Made by a program: the position numbers and the translations under genes | Source of the DNA: Ensifer adhaerens | Lineage (GTDB): Bacteria; Pseudomonadota; Alphaproteobacteria; Rhizobiales; Rhizobiaceae | Reading direction: 5' to 3' | Assembly (NCBI RefSeq): GCF_020035535.1 | Contig: NZ_CP083349.1 | Coordinates: forward strand, 620,001-684,000 | DNA length: 64,000 nt | Shown: one piece after another, positions 38,587-49,543 of the stretch | Layout of the letters: each line of letters opens with the position of its first letter | Position numbering within the stretch: position 1 is the stretch's first letter | The notes under the pieces: model-generated | Databases searched by the model: none | What the model saw: the letters and a program-made list of their open reading frames with translations, nothing else | What the model was told of the DNA's origin: nothing

Positions 38587-39121
38587 CTTCTCGTCTCCCT
38601 GATTCGGCGCATCGTTGCGCGAAAGTCGTCCAGATACGCCGGAGTGGTTGCTTCTGTCCATCGGTACCGCCGATGCGGGAGAGAAGGATCGCATTTGGGA
38701 GGAGGGCGACGGGGCCTGCCTTGCCGGGTGATGTTCCGTTGATGTCCACGGTCAGGCGGACTGTCCCACAGCGTCCAGAAACGGTGAAACAGCCCTATCG
38801 ATCCTCATGATCGACGCGCCAACTTACGAATGCGGAGGCGGATGAAAAGGTGCGATCTGTGCGATTTCGGGTCAAGGTGAAGCGATTGCCAGTTCTGTCC
38901 CGTTTTGGAACGATGACGCGAGGTGAAGAGCTTTCCGAAGGGAAGCGGATTGGCCGCGGATGCACGGCGGTCCTCGCATCGCCGACGGCGACGCAGCATC
39001 ATCAACGCGCCACGGCTTTATTGTTCACTTCGAAACGCCGTGTTCACCGAACGATGCCTTATCAAGGTGAACAATGGGGGCGATATTGCATTCAACACTT
39101 GTTCTTACCCGAGAGCCGAAG
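38587..39121. other. Stretch without a supportable gene
   Basis: Short open frames exist on both strands but none combines a ribosome site, signal peptide or recognisable protein sequence. No strong hairpin plus T-tract or tRNA-like fold was seen. Confidence 0.5.
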
Positions 39122-39265
39122 ATGTTGAAGGAACCGATACTCACCTTTCGCGAGATTGCCATATGGACCTCCATACTCGGCAGCGTCGTCGGCTATCAGC
39201 TTTGGCAGCACGCCGAACCCGCTCCGCTGACGATGGTCCTTCCGGCAATCGAACAGCAGCTTTGA
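39122..39265 (+). CDS. Possible small membrane protein
   Basis: 47 residues: MLKEPILTFREIAIWTSILG, then SVVGYQLWQHAEPAPLTMVLPAIEQQL. The middle (IAIWTSILGSVVGYQLW) could be one membrane helix. The ribosome site is weak (GAAG). It may be real because its composition is protein-like, but it could be chance. Confidence 0.35.
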   Translation: MLKEPILTFREIAIWTSILGSVVGYQLWQHAEPAPLTMVLPAIEQQL

Positions 39266-39285
39266 CGATGAATGCCGGGAGGAGG

Positions 39286-39480
39286 TCACTCCTCCGGCAT
39301 GCCGTTGCGCCGGGCCGCCTGCAGCAATTCGATTTCGCCGGCGACCGGGCCGAACTGGTTCTCCAATCGCTCGGCTTCCTCCGCATCGAGGCGATACTTC
39401 CTGGCAAATGCCTCGATCGATACGGTGCGTCCGTGAAAGCCGTGCTGTCTCGCGCCTTCTTCCTGATGTTCCGTTTTCAT
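39286..39480 (-). CDS. Small hypothetical protein
   Basis: 64 residues: charged N-terminus (MKTEHQEEGARQHG), then VSIEAFARKYRLDAEEAERLENQFGPVAGEIELLQAAR. This looks like a short helical bundle similar in style to DUF3606 proteins, but no firm match can be made. AAGGGAG lies ~8 bases before the ATG. It lies between the possible membrane peptide and the cysN terminator. Confidence 0.6.
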   Translation of the reverse strand: MKTEHQEEGARQHGFHGRTVSIEAFARKYRLDAEEAERLENQFGPVAGEIELLQAARRNGMPEE

Positions 39481-39563
39481 GACGCTTCTCCCTTGCGGCT
39501 GGGAGATAGGGCGACAGAATTCTTTGCAAAGGCCAAACTCCACCGCGTCGTTTCAACAACGAA

Positions 39564-39592
39564 AAAGGGGCCTGATCGGGCCCCTTCTTTTG
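39564..39592. terminator. Rho-independent terminator of the cys operon
   Basis: AAGGGGC/GCCCCTT stem with a short loop (39565-39586), A5 on the left and a T-rich stretch on the right. It lies just past the end of cysN on the minus strand. Confidence 0.8.
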
Positions 39593-39609
39593 TCTGCGGC
39601 GATTATCGT

Positions 39610-41115
39610 TCAGCCGTCGATATCGTCGATGATCTCGATCGCCCTGCCGGCGCTCACGCGTCGGACCTCGGCTTCCTCGCGACGGCCCGCAAAGAGTTCG
39701 GTCGCCATCAGCTGGTCGGCAAGGTCGGCCGGCAGTGAGAGGATAACGCGGGCGTCTTCCGTATGGATGCCGCCGAGTGCCGAACGCTTCGCCGTGATCA
39801 TGCCGCCGGCCACCGTGTTGTTGGTGTCCGGATCGATCAGGATGAAAGCACCGGTGGTGCGGTTCTGCTCGTAGGTGTCGAAGATCGCCTGCTCATCGAA
39901 TGCGAGATGCACCTTGCCGATCGCGTTCATCGGCAGCTGATCGGCATGGTTCCACTTACCGGTCTTGAGGTCCAGCTGGTTGGCCGGCTGCACCTGAACG
40001 CGTTGGCGGCGGCTGCCGCTCTTCAGCCAGTAGCGCTTGCCGGGCTGGATGCCTTCCGGCTGCAGTGCGACGAGTTGGGCGTCGAAGGAGAGGCCGGTCA
40101 ACGGCTGGCTGTCGATCGCCACGATCATGTCGCCACGCGAGACGTCCACCTGGCGGTCGAGCACCAGCGTGATCGCGTCACCGGCAACGGCCGCATTGCG
40201 CACCAGGTCGAAGGTGACGATCTTGGTGACGTTGGCCACCATGCCGGAGGGCAGGATGACGACGCTGTCGCCCGGCTTCACCGAGCCGCCGGCAACCGTG
40301 CCCTGATAGCCGCGGAAGCTTTCGCCCGGACGCGAGACGCGCTGTACCGGCAGGCGGAAGCCGACGGTCTGGGCCGAACGGGTGGTTGCCAGTTCCAGCA
40401 CCTCGATCAGCGTCGGGCCGTCATACCAGGGCATGGAGGCGCGGCCGTCATAGACGACATTCTCGCCCTTCAGAGCGGAGACGGGAATAGAGGTGACCTG
40501 GCGCACGCCGAGCGACAACGCCAGTTCCCGGAACTCGTGGTTGATCTCTTCGAAGCGGGCGCGATCGTAGTCGGTCAGGTCGATCTTGTTGACCGCCAGC
40601 ACGAACTGCTTGATGCCCATCAGCGTTGCGATCGTCGCATGCCGGCGGGTCTGTTCGAGCAGGCCGACGCGGGCGTCGACGAGCAGCACGGCGAGGTCGG
40701 CGGTCGAGGCGCCCGTTGCCATGTTGCGGGTATATTGCTCGTGGCCGGGCGTGTCGGCGACTATGAAGGACCGCTTGTCGGTCGAGAAATAGCGATAGGC
40801 GACATCAATGGTGATGCCCTGTTCGCGCTCGGCCTGCAGGCCGTCGAGGAGCAGCGCGAAGTCGGGCAGGCCTAGATCGTTCTGCTTGCCGTTGGAATCG
40901 CGCTGCAGCGTCGCGGCCTGGTCTTCCTTGACCGCCTTGGTATCCCAGAGCAGGCGGCCGATCAGCGTCGACTTGCCGTCGTCGACCGAGCCGCAGGTGA
41001 TCAGGCGAAGCGGGCGGCTGTCGCGCGTGGCGCGCGCCGGCTCCTGTGTCGGAAAGGCCAGAACCTCGCCGGCAGCAACGTGCTCAACGGCATTCGCGGT
41101 TGCGGGAGCAGTCAT
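39610..41115 (-). CDS. cysN: Sulfate adenylyltransferase subunit 1 (GTPase)
   Basis: 501-residue GTPase that drives ATP sulfurylase (sulfate + ATP to APS) with CysD. G1 is GSVDDGKSTLIGRLL, G2 is in GITIDVAYRYF, G3 is DTPGHEQYTRN and G4 is NKIDL, followed by EF-Tu-like beta-barrel domains (GFRLPVQRVSRPGESFRGYQG). It ends after the second barrel, with no CysC (APS kinase) fusion, unlike NodQ-type proteins. It starts on the last base of the cysD stop codon (TGATG), so the two are translationally coupled. Confidence 0.95.
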   Translation of the reverse strand: MTAPATANAVEHVAAGEVLAFPTQEPARATRDSRPLRLITCGSVDDGKSTLIGRLLWDTKAVKEDQAATLQRDSNGKQNDLGLPDFALLLDGLQAEREQGITIDVAYRYFSTDKRSFIVADTPGHEQYTRNMATGASTADLAVLLVDARVGLLEQTRRHATIATLMGIKQFVLAVNKIDLTDYDRARFEEINHEFRELALSLGVRQVTSIPVSALKGENVVYDGRASMPWYDGPTLIEVLELATTRSAQTVGFRLPVQRVSRPGESFRGYQGTVAGGSVKPGDSVVILPSGMVANVTKIVTFDLVRNAAVAGDAITLVLDRQVDVSRGDMIVAIDSQPLTGLSFDAQLVALQPEGIQPGKRYWLKSGSRRQRVQVQPANQLDLKTGKWNHADQLPMNAIGKVHLAFDEQAIFDTYEQNRTTGAFILIDPDTNNTVAGGMITAKRSALGGIHTEDARVILSLPADLADQLMATELFAGRREEAEVRRVSAGRAIEIIDDIDG

Positions 41116-42068
41116 CAGAAATATCCTTCGCGCTTCTTCTTTTCCATCGAGCCGGATTGGTCACGGTCGATGGCGCGGCCCTGGCGTTCGGAAACGGTCG
41201 CGGTTTCGAGTTCGGAGATGATGTCGTCGAGCGTCGTGGCGTTCGAGCGGATGGCGCCCGTCAGCGGGAAGCAGCCGAGCGTGCGGAAGCGGATCACTTC
41301 CTCGCGCTTGGTCTCGCCCGGCAAGAGTTCGAGACGCGGATCTTCGGCGAGGATCATCATGCCGTCGCGTTCGACGATCGGGCGTTTCTCGGCGAAGTAG
41401 AGTGGCACGATCGGAATCTCTTCAGCCTGGATGTAGCGCCAGATGTCGACCTCGGTCCAGTTCGACAGCGGGAAGGCGCGCACGCTTTCGCCCTTGCGGA
41501 TCATGCCGTTGTAGACGTTCCAGAGTTCCGGACGCTGGTTGCGCGGGTCCCAGCGGTGGTCGGGCGTACGGAAGGAATAAATGCGCTCCTTGGCGCGGCT
41601 CGCCTCTTCATCGCGCCGCGCGCCACCGAAGGCAGCATCGAACTGGCCGGCGTCGAGCGCCTGGCGCAACGCCTCAGTCTTCATGATGTCCGTATAGAGC
41701 GCCGAACCGTGGGTGAACGGCGTGACGTTTTCGGCAGCCCCACGCGGGTTGACGTGCTCGATCAGGTCGAGGTCGTAGCGCTCAACGATCTCGTTGCGGA
41801 ACGTGATCATCTCGGCGAACTTCCAGCCGGTATTGACGTGCAGCAGCGGAAAGGGAACGCGGCCGGGATAGAAGGCCTTGCGCGCCAGGTGCAGCAGAAC
41901 GGAGGAATCCTTGCCGATCGAATAGAGCATGACAGGGCGCTCGAACTCGGCGGCCACTTCGCGGAAGATGTGGATCGCCTCGTTTTCCAGCGCCTTCAGG
42001 TGCGGGTCGAGCGGCGGTTTGGCGCTCTGCGGGTTGTGCAGTTCCGTTTCCGGATGGATATGGGGCAT
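41115..42068 (-). CDS. cysD: Sulfate adenylyltransferase subunit 2
   Basis: 317-residue PP-loop ATP pyrophosphatase-type subunit of ATP sulfurylase. PP-loop [45 protein letters not shown] and the C-terminal [16 protein letters not shown] are all present. The ATG at 42068 gives the family start [32 protein letters not shown]. It is the middle gene of cysHDN: 44 bases after cysH and overlapping cysN by one base. Confidence 0.95.
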   Translation of the reverse strand: MPHIHPETELHNPQSAKPPLDPHLKALENEAIHIFREVAAEFERPVMLYSIGKDSSVLLHLARKAFYPGRVPFPLLHVNTGWKFAEMITFRNEIVERYDLDLIEHVNPRGAAENVTPFTHGSALYTDIMKTEALRQALDAGQFDAAFGGARRDEEASRAKERIYSFRTPDHRWDPRNQRPELWNVYNGMIRKGESVRAFPLSNWTEVDIWRYIQAEEIPIVPLYFAEKRPIVERDGMMILAEDPRLELLPGETKREEVIRFRTLGCFPLTGAIRSNATTLDDIISELETATVSERQGRAIDRDQSGSMEKKKREGYF

Positions 42069-42112
42069 TTCAGTCTCCGGGAGGATTTGTCTTAAAGACG
42101 AGCGCGCCAGCC

Positions 42113-42871
42113 TCAGGCGGCGCTGCTCGGATTCGGGATGGTGGAACTCGCAGCGGCTTCTGGCACGTGCAGGCCACATTCGCGCTTCTCGTCGTTTTCC
42201 CACCACCAGCGGCCGGCGCGTTCCGGCTCGCCGGGCTTGATCGCACGGGTGCAGGGCTCGCAGCCGATCGACGGATAGCCACGGGCATGCAGCGGGTTGA
42301 CCGGAACGGCATGGGCGTCGACGTAAGCGCGGATGGTCTCGATGTCCCAATCCGCCAGCGGATTGACCTTGATGAGGCCACGTTCGGCATCGGCTTCCGC
42401 GAAGGGCGTCGATGCGCGATTGCCCGACTGGCCGCGACGCAGGCCGGTGACCCAGAAGGTTGCCCCTTCGAGTGCGCGCGCAAGCGGCTTCAGCTTGCGC
42501 ACGTCACAACAGGCATGCCGGGCTTCGACGCTCTCATAGAAGCCATTGAGACCGTAGCGCGCCGCATAGGCGTCGATATCGGCCTGTTCCGGATGGTAGC
42601 GCTTGATCAGAATCCCGTAGGTTTCCTCGGTCTTGTCGATCAGGGCGACCGTCTCGTTGAACAGGCGCCCGGTTTCCAGTGTCGCGACTGCGATGGACAG
42701 CTTGTTCCCGCCGATCGCCGCGGTGATCACCTGATCCTCGATGCCGAGCGAGGTCGTGAAGACGGCCTGCCCTTCAAGGCTCGCGACAAGCGCCAGCCGG
42801 CCGGCGAGATCCAGGCCTTCGAGGGTCTCGTTCAGTGCCTTGGCGGTGGTTTCGAGGGATGACGTGGTCAT
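42113..42871 (-). CDS. cysH: Adenylylsulfate (APS) reductase, CysH family
   Basis: 252-residue PP-loop reductase. It carries both cysteine pairs of the iron-sulfur APS-reductase type, [10 protein letters not shown] and CEPCTRAI, plus the catalytic Cys in KRECGLH near the C-terminus. This indicates reduction of APS directly (plant/rhizobial type) and fits the absence of CysC here. The start at 42871 ([26 protein letters not shown]) is preferred to the longer frame. It is the first gene of cysHDN. Confidence 0.94.
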   Translation of the reverse strand: MTTSSLETTAKALNETLEGLDLAGRLALVASLEGQAVFTTSLGIEDQVITAAIGGNKLSIAVATLETGRLFNETVALIDKTEETYGILIKRYHPEQADIDAYAARYGLNGFYESVEARHACCDVRKLKPLARALEGATFWVTGLRRGQSGNRASTPFAEADAERGLIKVNPLADWDIETIRAYVDAHAVPVNPLHARGYPSIGCEPCTRAIKPGEPERAGRWWWENDEKRECGLHVPEAAASSTIPNPSSAA

Positions 42872-43006
42872 GGCTGCGTCCTGTTCCAACTTGGTCGGAA
42901 TATCGCAGCCCAATGCGACAATGGACAGAAATAGCGGTTTCTAATGCTCTTTGTTTGGAGCAAATCTGCCTCTCAGAATGAAAGGCAGCGAAAAACCGAA
43001 TATAGA

Positions 43007-43021
43007 CCAGTAAATTACTAG
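43007..43021. promoter_or_regulatory. Palindrome upstream of cysH
   Basis: AGTAA-A-TTACT (43009-43019) inside an AT-rich segment ~140 bp upstream of the cysH start and ~100 bp from the end of the chemoreceptor gene. It could be an operator for a sulfur regulator, but no consensus is recognised. Confidence 0.25.
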
Positions 43022-43117
43022 ATTTTATACTTTAATTGCTGTCGGAAACATCGTTCAATAGGAAAAGGCGCGAACCAGGCGGTACGCGCCCTCGCTACGG
43101 GTGGGCCAAGCCGGCCG

Positions 43118-45031
43118 TCAGAATTCCGCCCAGCCGTCCTCCTGTGGCTGCGCCGCGCCGCGATAGGCGCTGGCGAGCTTGCGGCTCAAGGCGCGGGCGG
43201 GCGAAGGGGCGGCAGTCTCTTTGCTCGCGCTTGCCACGAGGTGGGCTGCGGCCGGGCGGCCGCCACCGGTCTTGAAGCGCATCAGGAGATCGTTGAGCGC
43301 GCCAGCCTCGCGAGCGAGGCTATGGCTTGCTGCGGTCGATTGCTCCACCATTGCCGCGTTCTGCTGCGTACCCTGGTCGATCGCGTTCACCGCGGTGTTG
43401 ATCTGCTGGATGCCGACGGCCTGTTCGCGTGCGCTTTCGACGATCGCGGTCACGTGGCTGCTGATCTCCTGGACCTCGGTGATGATGCTTTCGAGTGCCG
43501 TGCCCGTTTCGCGCACCAGCGTGACGCCGGACTTCACCTGTTGCCCGGAGGTTGCGATCAGCACCTTGATTTCCTTGGCGGCCTGCGCCGAGCGCTGCGC
43601 GAGCTCACGCACCTCCTGGGCGACGACGGCGAAGCCCTTGCCGGCTTCGCCGGCCCGTGCCGCCTCGACGCCGGCGTTCAGCGCCAGGAGGTTTGTCTGG
43701 AAGGCGATATCGTCGATGACACCAATGATACTGGAGATCTCCCGCGATGAGGCTTCGATGCCGCTCATGGCGGTGACGGCATTGCCGACGATCTCGCCGG
43801 ACTTCTCCGCAGCATCGCGGGTGCGGGTCACAAGCATGCCTGCTTCCGCCGCACGCCGGCTGGCATCCGCCACGGTGGTCGCGATCTGGTCGAGCGCCGC
43901 CGCCGTTTCCTCGACCGATGCGGCCTGCTGCTCCGTGCGCTTGGAAAGGTCGCCGGCGGCCGCGCGGATTTCGCTGGCGCCGGCATTGATGCTGCGGGCG
44001 TTGTCGCCGACCGAGCGCAGCGCATCTTCGAGATTGGCAACGGAGCTGTTGAAATTGGTGCGCAGCGCGTCGAGCCGTTCGGCAAGCGGCCTTTCGATCC
44101 GGAAGGTGAGGTCGCCTTCGGCCAGCCGGTCGAGGCCGTGGCCGAGTGCATTGACCGCCGTCCGAATCTCGGCTTCTTCCTTGGCCTTCTGTGCCTCGCG
44201 TTGCTCACGCTCACGTTCTGAAAGTGTACGGCCAGCCTCTGCCTCCTGCTCCAGCCGCTGGCGTTCCAGCCCATTGTCGCGGAAGACCGCGACGGCACCG
44301 GCCATCTGACCGATTTCATCCCGGCGGTTCTCTCCGAAGATCTCGGCCTTGAGATTGCCGATAGCGAGTTGCCGCATGGCCTCGCGCAGTTTCGCCAGTG
44401 GCCGAAGGAGGCCTGCGATGACAAACCACACAGTTGCCGCCAAGGTCGTCAGAGCGAAACCGGCTACGACGGTCTGCCAGAGCGTCAGGCTGTCCTTCTC
44501 TGCCTTGGCCGCTTCAAGCTCGCCGTTGGCTTCGGAAAGCTGCAGCTTGATCAGTTCGCTGATCGGCGCGGCGAGGGGGTCGACGGAGGCGTAGAGTTTG
44601 GTGTCGACGAAACGCTCAAGCTCCGGCCTGTCCTCGCGCTCCATGATCTGGACGAGGTTGCGAATGGAGGTATCGCTCGCCACGCGCGCCTTGTCGAAAA
44701 CCTCGGTGAGTTTCTTTTCGTCAGGCGTGAGCCGCGTTGCCTCATAGGTGCGCCATCGCGTGTCGATGGTCGAAAGGGCGGCGTTGATCGCTTGGCGCCC
44801 TGCTGCCCAGCCAAGCGCGCCGCTTCGCACCTTGTGGGTCGTATCGACGATCTCGACCGCATACATGTCCGAGACGGTTTTCAGGTGATCGACCGGCAGC
44901 AGCCGGTCGGCGACGATCGATTCGGTGCGTTTGGAGATCGATGTCATCGCATTGAAGGCCATGACGATCGTGACCAGCATGGCGACGGCAAGCAGGGACA
45001 AACACACGAGCAGGCGTGCCTTGATTGTCAT
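43118..45031 (-). CDS. Methyl-accepting chemotaxis protein
   Basis: 637 residues. A membrane helix lies at 8-30, a four-helix-bundle periplasmic sensor (~35-185), a second membrane helix (~190-212; [24 protein letters not shown]) and two HAMP regions (~213-265 and ~310-365, the second at [11 protein letters not shown]). The signalling tip is [43 protein letters not shown]. The C-terminal EDGWAEF resembles the terminal docking pentapeptide used by rhizobial receptors to tether CheR/CheB. The ligand is unknown. The ATG at 45031 places the first helix correctly. Confidence 0.95.
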   Translation of the reverse strand: MTIKARLLVCLSLLAVAMLVTIVMAFNAMTSISKRTESIVADRLLPVDHLKTVSDMYAVEIVDTTHKVRSGALGWAAGRQAINAALSTIDTRWRTYEATRLTPDEKKLTEVFDKARVASDTSIRNLVQIMEREDRPELERFVDTKLYASVDPLAAPISELIKLQLSEANGELEAAKAEKDSLTLWQTVVAGFALTTLAATVWFVIAGLLRPLAKLREAMRQLAIGNLKAEIFGENRRDEIGQMAGAVAVFRDNGLERQRLEQEAEAGRTLSEREREQREAQKAKEEAEIRTAVNALGHGLDRLAEGDLTFRIERPLAERLDALRTNFNSSVANLEDALRSVGDNARSINAGASEIRAAAGDLSKRTEQQAASVEETAAALDQIATTVADASRRAAEAGMLVTRTRDAAEKSGEIVGNAVTAMSGIEASSREISSIIGVIDDIAFQTNLLALNAGVEAARAGEAGKGFAVVAQEVRELAQRSAQAAKEIKVLIATSGQQVKSGVTLVRETGTALESIITEVQEISSHVTAIVESAREQAVGIQQINTAVNAIDQGTQQNAAMVEQSTAASHSLAREAGALNDLLMRFKTGGGRPAAAHLVASASKETAAPSPARALSRKLASAYRGAAQPQEDGWAEF

Positions 45032-45409
45032 GAATAACGCTCCGCGGTTACCCGCAAGGCAAATCATCCTCGGGCGGCGACCGCGGGCGCACCGCAAGGA
45101 CGTCGGGAAGCGAGCTCGCCTTGGCAGGGGAGTGATGACGATGTTGGGATGGAGCACGCGACATCTCGCGGCGAAACTGCCGTCATGGCGTTCGCCCAGC
45201 GTTCACTCCGTCTCATATAGACATAACAACCGGAGATTAAGAATGGCTAAATTTTAAGCTGTTGATTAGTGTTCGCGCAACCCTTGGTCATCGCAACTCT
45301 AAGCGGCGGTTGGTTGCATGCTCAAGAAGTCTTGAAGATCTTGTGCTTTCGCAAACCGTTCTTCCGGTTCAAGCTCCCGGTTCTCCGAAACAGGCGAAGG
45401 AGCAGGCAC
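45032..45409. other. Divergent promoter region of the chemoreceptor gene and the DUF6152 gene
   Basis: No protein-coding gene is supported. The segment 45215-45265 is AT-rich (CATATAGACATAACAACC...) and is the likely promoter area. No further structure was recognised. Confidence 0.45.
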
Positions 45410-45799
45410 ATGTTGAAGGCCATTTCGCGCCGTGGCATTGCAGCGGGTATCCTGACCGGACTTCTGGTCATTGGCGCCTATGCCCATCACGGCTGGTCCT
45501 GGGCCGAAGCCGACCAGATCGAGCTCAAGGGCACCATCCGCGAAATATCGATGGCACCGCCGCACCCGACCTTGCAGGTGGAATCGGTCGCGGATGGCAT
45601 GTGGCATGTCGAGCTCGGCAATCCCCGGCAGACGGAGCGTTCAGGCTTTGTCGAGGGAACGGCCAAGGTCGGTGACGCCGTCGTCGTTCTCGGCAACCGC
45701 TCGCTCGACCCGGGCGAAAAGCGAATGAAGGCCGTGCGCATCACCCTCGCCGGCAAGACCTATGACATCTACCCGGAACGGATCCGGACTAGAGGATGA
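45410..45799 (+). CDS. DUF6152 family periplasmic protein
   Basis: 129 residues. The signal peptide ends GAYAHHGWSW. HHGWSWAE and QIELKGTIREISMAPPHPTLQVE are typical of DUF6152, as is VVVLGNRSLDPGEKRMKAVRITLAGKTYDIYP. The His-His after cleavage might bind metal; the function is not known. AAGGAG lies 7 bases before the ATG. Its stop overlaps the next gene's start by 4 bases (ATGA), so the pair is co-translated. Confidence 0.83.
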   Translation: MLKAISRRGIAAGILTGLLVIGAYAHHGWSWAEADQIELKGTIREISMAPPHPTLQVESVADGMWHVELGNPRQTERSGFVEGTAKVGDAVVVLGNRSLDPGEKRMKAVRITLAGKTYDIYPERIRTRG

Positions 45800-46278
45800 G
45801 CGCAGCCGATCTTGTCGAATGGATCGCCGGCTGGCCGGTGGGGGTGGCGCTCAGGCGCTCGGCGCTTCTCTATCTCGTCGTCAATGCAGCCCACATCCTG
45901 GCGATTGGCCTGCTGATCGGCGCCATCTTGCCGCTGGACCTCAGACTGATCGGCCTCGTTGGTCAAACGCCCATTGCGGTGCTCGGCCCGTTTCTCGCCC
46001 TCGCGGCGGTCATCGGTCTTGTGCTGGCTGTTCTGACCGGCATCTGCCTCTTCAGCGTCCGGCCGTCCGCCTATCTCGCCAATCCGGCGTTCCTGACCAA
46101 GCTCGCTTTGCTGGCGCTCGGCACTTTGAACGCACTTACTGTCCGCGTGAGTCCTGGCTGGTCAGCCGCTCTTGCCGGAGGCGCAATCGCCCCGCGCCTG
46201 CGCGTGCAGGCACTAGGCTCCCTGATCCTTTGGCCAAGTGCGTTGCTCGCCGGTCGTTGGGTCGGTTTCGTCGGATAG
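45796..46278 (+). CDS. DUF6644-type integral membrane protein
   Basis: 160 residues with about four membrane helices (residues ~23-45, 60-85, 95-115, 135-158). VNAAHILAIGLLIGAILPLDLRLIG near the N-terminus, with a His in the membrane, is characteristic of the family commonly paired with DUF6152 proteins. The function is unknown. It is coupled to the preceding gene and convergent with betA, whose stop lies 6 bases away. Confidence 0.8.
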   Translation: MSAADLVEWIAGWPVGVALRRSALLYLVVNAAHILAIGLLIGAILPLDLRLIGLVGQTPIAVLGPFLALAAVIGLVLAVLTGICLFSVRPSAYLANPAFLTKLALLALGTLNALTVRVSPGWSAALAGGAIAPRLRVQALGSLILWPSALLAGRWVGFVG

Positions 46279-46284
46279 TCGCGC

Positions 46285-47934
46285 TTACCGGTCGCTGACC
46301 TGCCAGCGCGGGTTGATCCACGGTTCCTGGTTGGAACGCGCCAGCGGCTGCTTGCCGAGAATGTGGTCGGCCGCCTTTTCGCCAGTCATGATCGAGGGGC
46401 TGTTCAGGTTGCCGTAGGTCACGTGCGGGAAGATCGAGCTATCGGCGACACGAAGCCCGTCGACGCCGATGACGCGGGTCTCCGGATCGACGACCGCCAT
46501 CGGATCGTCCTTGGCGCCCATCCGGCAAGTGCCACAGGGGTGGTAGGCGCTTTCCAGATGCTCGCGCAGGAAGGCGTCGATCTCGTCGTCCGACTGGACT
46601 TTCTCGCCCGGCTGGATCTCCGGACCACGATAGTGATCGAAGGCCTTCTGGCCGAAGATCTCGCGGGTGAGGCGCACGCAGTGGCGGAACTTCTCCCAGT
46701 CCTCCGGGTGGCTCATGTAGTTGAAGCGGATGACCGGGTCGGCCATCGGGTCGGAAGAGCGCAGCGTGACGTTGCCGCGCGACTTCGAGAGGTTGTAACC
46801 GACATGCACCTGGAAGCCATGCGTATTGGCGGCCGCCTTGCCGTCATAGCTGATCGCCACCGGCAGGAAGTGGTACTGGATATCCGGCTGCTTGACGCCG
46901 GGGGCCGAGCGCAGGAAGGCGCAGGCCTCGAACTGGTTGGAGATGCCGAGGCCCTTCTTGAAGAACAGCCACTGCGCCCCGGCGACGCCCTGCCAGAACC
47001 ATGGCAGCCAGGAATAGAGCGACACGGGCTTGGTCGAAATCTGCTGGAAATAGAACTCCATATGGTCCTGCAGGTTCGCCCCGACGCCGGGTCGGTCGAC
47101 CTTCACCTCGATGCCCATGTCCTTCAGGTGCTCGGCCGGGCCGATACCCGAGAGCATCAGCAGTTTCGGCGAATTGAACGAGGATGCCGAGACGACCACC
47201 TCGCGGTTCGCCTTGACGATCTCGATCTTGCCGCCGCGCTCGATTTCGACCCCTGTCGCCCGGCCGTTTTCGATGATGATCCGACGGGCGAAGCAACGCA
47301 CGAGCGACACGTTCTGCCGCTTCATCGCCGGCTTCAGATAGGCGTTCGCCGCCGACCAGCGCCGGCCCTGCCAGACGGTCTGTTCCATCAGCCCGAAGCC
47401 TTCCTGCTTCGAGCCGTTATAGTCGTCGGTGAGTTCGAAACCGGCCTGCTGGCCGGCCTCGATGAAGGCATGGAACAACGGGTTGTGCACCGGGCCGCGC
47501 TTGACGTGCAGCGGCCCATCTGTGCCGCGCCAGCCGGCTTCGCCGCCGTGCGAATGTTCCATGCGCTTGAAATAGGGCAGCACGTCCGCATAGGCCCAGC
47601 CGCGCGCGCCGAGCTCTTCCCAGCGATTGAAATCCTCCGCATGGCCGCGCACATAGACGAGACCGTTGATCGAGGACGAGCCGCCGATCACTTTGCCGCG
47701 CGGCGCGGTGATGCGCCGGTTGTTGAGGTTCGGCTCGGGCTCGGAGAGATAGCCCCAGTTGTAGCGCTTCATGCTCATCGGCCAGGCAAGCGCTGCCGGC
47801 ATCTGGATAAACGGACCGGCATCCGTTCCGCCATATTCCAGTACCAGGACGGTATTCTTGCCGTCTTCGGAGAGGCGGTAGGCGAGCGCCGAACCGGCAG
47901 AGCCGGAGCCGATGATGATGTAATCTGCCTGCAT
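46285..47934 (-). CDS. betA: Choline dehydrogenase
   Basis: 549-residue FAD-dependent GMC oxidoreductase oxidising choline to betaine aldehyde. FAD-binding [19 protein letters not shown] at the N-terminus, GMC signature 1 in [22 protein letters not shown], and [17 protein letters not shown]. The C-terminal active-site region [12 protein letters not shown] and [17 protein letters not shown] are intact. It is the last gene of betICBA, separated from betB by a palindromic repeat (48001-48062). Confidence 0.96.
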   Translation of the reverse strand: MQADYIIIGSGSAGSALAYRLSEDGKNTVLVLEYGGTDAGPFIQMPAALAWPMSMKRYNWGYLSEPEPNLNNRRITAPRGKVIGGSSSINGLVYVRGHAEDFNRWEELGARGWAYADVLPYFKRMEHSHGGEAGWRGTDGPLHVKRGPVHNPLFHAFIEAGQQAGFELTDDYNGSKQEGFGLMEQTVWQGRRWSAANAYLKPAMKRQNVSLVRCFARRIIIENGRATGVEIERGGKIEIVKANREVVVSASSFNSPKLLMLSGIGPAEHLKDMGIEVKVDRPGVGANLQDHMEFYFQQISTKPVSLYSWLPWFWQGVAGAQWLFFKKGLGISNQFEACAFLRSAPGVKQPDIQYHFLPVAISYDGKAAANTHGFQVHVGYNLSKSRGNVTLRSSDPMADPVIRFNYMSHPEDWEKFRHCVRLTREIFGQKAFDHYRGPEIQPGEKVQSDDEIDAFLREHLESAYHPCGTCRMGAKDDPMAVVDPETRVIGVDGLRVADSSIFPHVTYGNLNSPSIMTGEKAADHILGKQPLARSNQEPWINPRWQVSDR

Positions 47935-48000
47935 AAGCGTGGTCTTTCTTGTAATCGTTGCCCCTCGGCATGCCCCTCATCCGCGCGGTGAGGCGGGTGC

Positions 48001-48062
48001 GCCCCTCATCCGCCTGCCGGCACCTTGTCCCCGCTTGCGGGGAGAGGGTTAGGGTGAGGGGC
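48001..48062. repeat. RIME-like palindromic intergenic repeat
   Basis: The outer arms GCCCCTCA (48001-48008) and TGAGGGGC (48055-48062) enclose CCGCCTGCCGGCACC and an inner hairpin TCCCCGC-TTG-CGGGGA. This sequence pattern is characteristic of the rhizobial intergenic mosaic element type. Related partial copies (CCCCTCATCCGCGCGGTGAGG) occur just before it, at ~47972-47992. It lies between betB and betA and could affect transcript processing. Confidence 0.72.
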
Positions 48063-48078
48063 GGCCTTAGCCTCAATC

Positions 48079-49542
48079 TCAATAGGGCGCCTGCACCGGC
48101 CCCATGCCGACATAGACGGTCTTCAGCTCGCTGTAGTGGTTGAGCGCCGCCACCGAATTCTCGCGGCCGAAGCCTGACTGTTTCGAACCGCCGAAGGGGA
48201 TTTCCACCGGGCAGAGATTGTAGGTGTTGATCCAGAGCGTGCCGGCTTCGAGCTGGTCGACCACGCGGTGCGCGCGGGTGATGTCGGCGGTGAAGACGCC
48301 GGCCGAAAGGCCGAATTCGGTGGCATTGGCGCGGGCGACCACCTCGGCCTCGTCGTCGAAGTCGAGCACGCACATCACGGGCCCGAAGATTTCCTCGCGC
48401 GCGATCGTCATGCCGTCAGTGACGTCGGCAAAGACCGTCGGCTGGATGTAGGTGCCTTCGCTGTTGACCGCATTCGGGATGCCGCCGCCGGTCACGAGCC
48501 GTGCGCCTTCGGCCTTGCCCTTCTCGATATAGGAGAAGACCTTGTCGCGCTGCGGCGCCGAGACCATCGGGCCGAGCTGCGTCGCCTCGTCCATGGGATC
48601 ACCGATGACGATCGCTTCAGTGCGGGTTTTCAGCCGTGTGAGGAACTGTTCCTTGATGCCCTTCTGCACGAAGACGCGGGTGCCGTTCGAGCAGACCTGG
48701 CCGGTCGAATAGAAATTGCCGAGCATGGCGCCGCCGATGGCGCTTTCAAGGTCGGCATCGTCAAAGACGATCAGCGGCGACTTGCCGCCGAGTTCCATGG
48801 TGACGTGCTTGAGTTCGGCGGCGGCCGCTCCCGCCACCTTCTTGCCGGTCGGCACCGAGCCGGTCAGCGACACCTTGGCGACGTCAGGATGGTTGACCAG
48901 CAGCGGGCCCGTCGACCGATCGCCCTGGATGACGTTGTAGAGGCCCTTCGGCAGGCCTGCCTCCACAAGGATCTCGGCGATCTTCAGGGCGCCGAGCGGC
49001 GTGTTTTCCGACGGCTTGAAAACCATGGCGTTGCCGGCGGCAAGGGCCGGCGCGCCTTTCCAGCAGGCGATCTGCTGAGGATAATTCCAGGCGCCGATGC
49101 CGACGCAGACGCCGAGCGGCACCCGCTTGGTATAGGCGAAGTCGCCGCCGAGCGGGATGTAGTCGCCGTTGAGCGCGGTGGCGATGACGCCGCCGAAGAA
49201 CTCGAAACTGTCGGCGCCCGAGGTCGGGTCGGCAACGATCGTCTCCTGGATCGGCTTGCCGGTGTCGAGCGTTTCGAGTTCGGAGAGCTCGCGGTTGCGC
49301 TCGCGCATGATCTCGGCGGCGCGCTTCAGGATGCGGCCGCGGGCCGTCGGGCTCATCGCCGCCCATTCCGGCTGGGCGCGCTTGGCCGCGGCGATCGCCT
49401 TTTCGACGATCGCAGGGGTTGCCGCGTGCAGCCGCGCGATGACTTCGCCCGTTGCCGGATAGATGCTCTCGATGACGGTGCCGCCGATGTCCTCGACATA
49501 TTCGCCGTCGATGAAGTGCGAGGCTTGTGGTTGGGCTTTCAT
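48079..49542 (-). CDS. betB: Betaine aldehyde dehydrogenase
   Basis: 487-residue NAD(P)-dependent aldehyde dehydrogenase converting betaine aldehyde to glycine betaine. [14 protein letters not shown] carries the general-base Glu, [16 protein letters not shown] the catalytic Cys. [30 protein letters not shown] and the C-terminal [21 protein letters not shown] are typical of BetB. GAGGAG lies just before the ATG, which follows the betC stop by one base. Confidence 0.96.
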   Translation of the reverse strand: MKAQPQASHFIDGEYVEDIGGTVIESIYPATGEVIARLHAATPAIVEKAIAAAKRAQPEWAAMSPTARGRILKRAAEIMRERNRELSELETLDTGKPIQETIVADPTSGADSFEFFGGVIATALNGDYIPLGGDFAYTKRVPLGVCVGIGAWNYPQQIACWKGAPALAAGNAMVFKPSENTPLGALKIAEILVEAGLPKGLYNVIQGDRSTGPLLVNHPDVAKVSLTGSVPTGKKVAGAAAAELKHVTMELGGKSPLIVFDDADLESAIGGAMLGNFYSTGQVCSNGTRVFVQKGIKEQFLTRLKTRTEAIVIGDPMDEATQLGPMVSAPQRDKVFSYIEKGKAEGARLVTGGGIPNAVNSEGTYIQPTVFADVTDGMTIAREEIFGPVMCVLDFDDEAEVVARANATEFGLSAGVFTADITRAHRVVDQLEAGTLWINTYNLCPVEIPFGGSKQSGFGRENSVAALNHYSELKTVYVGMGPVQAPY

Positions 49543-49543
49543 C

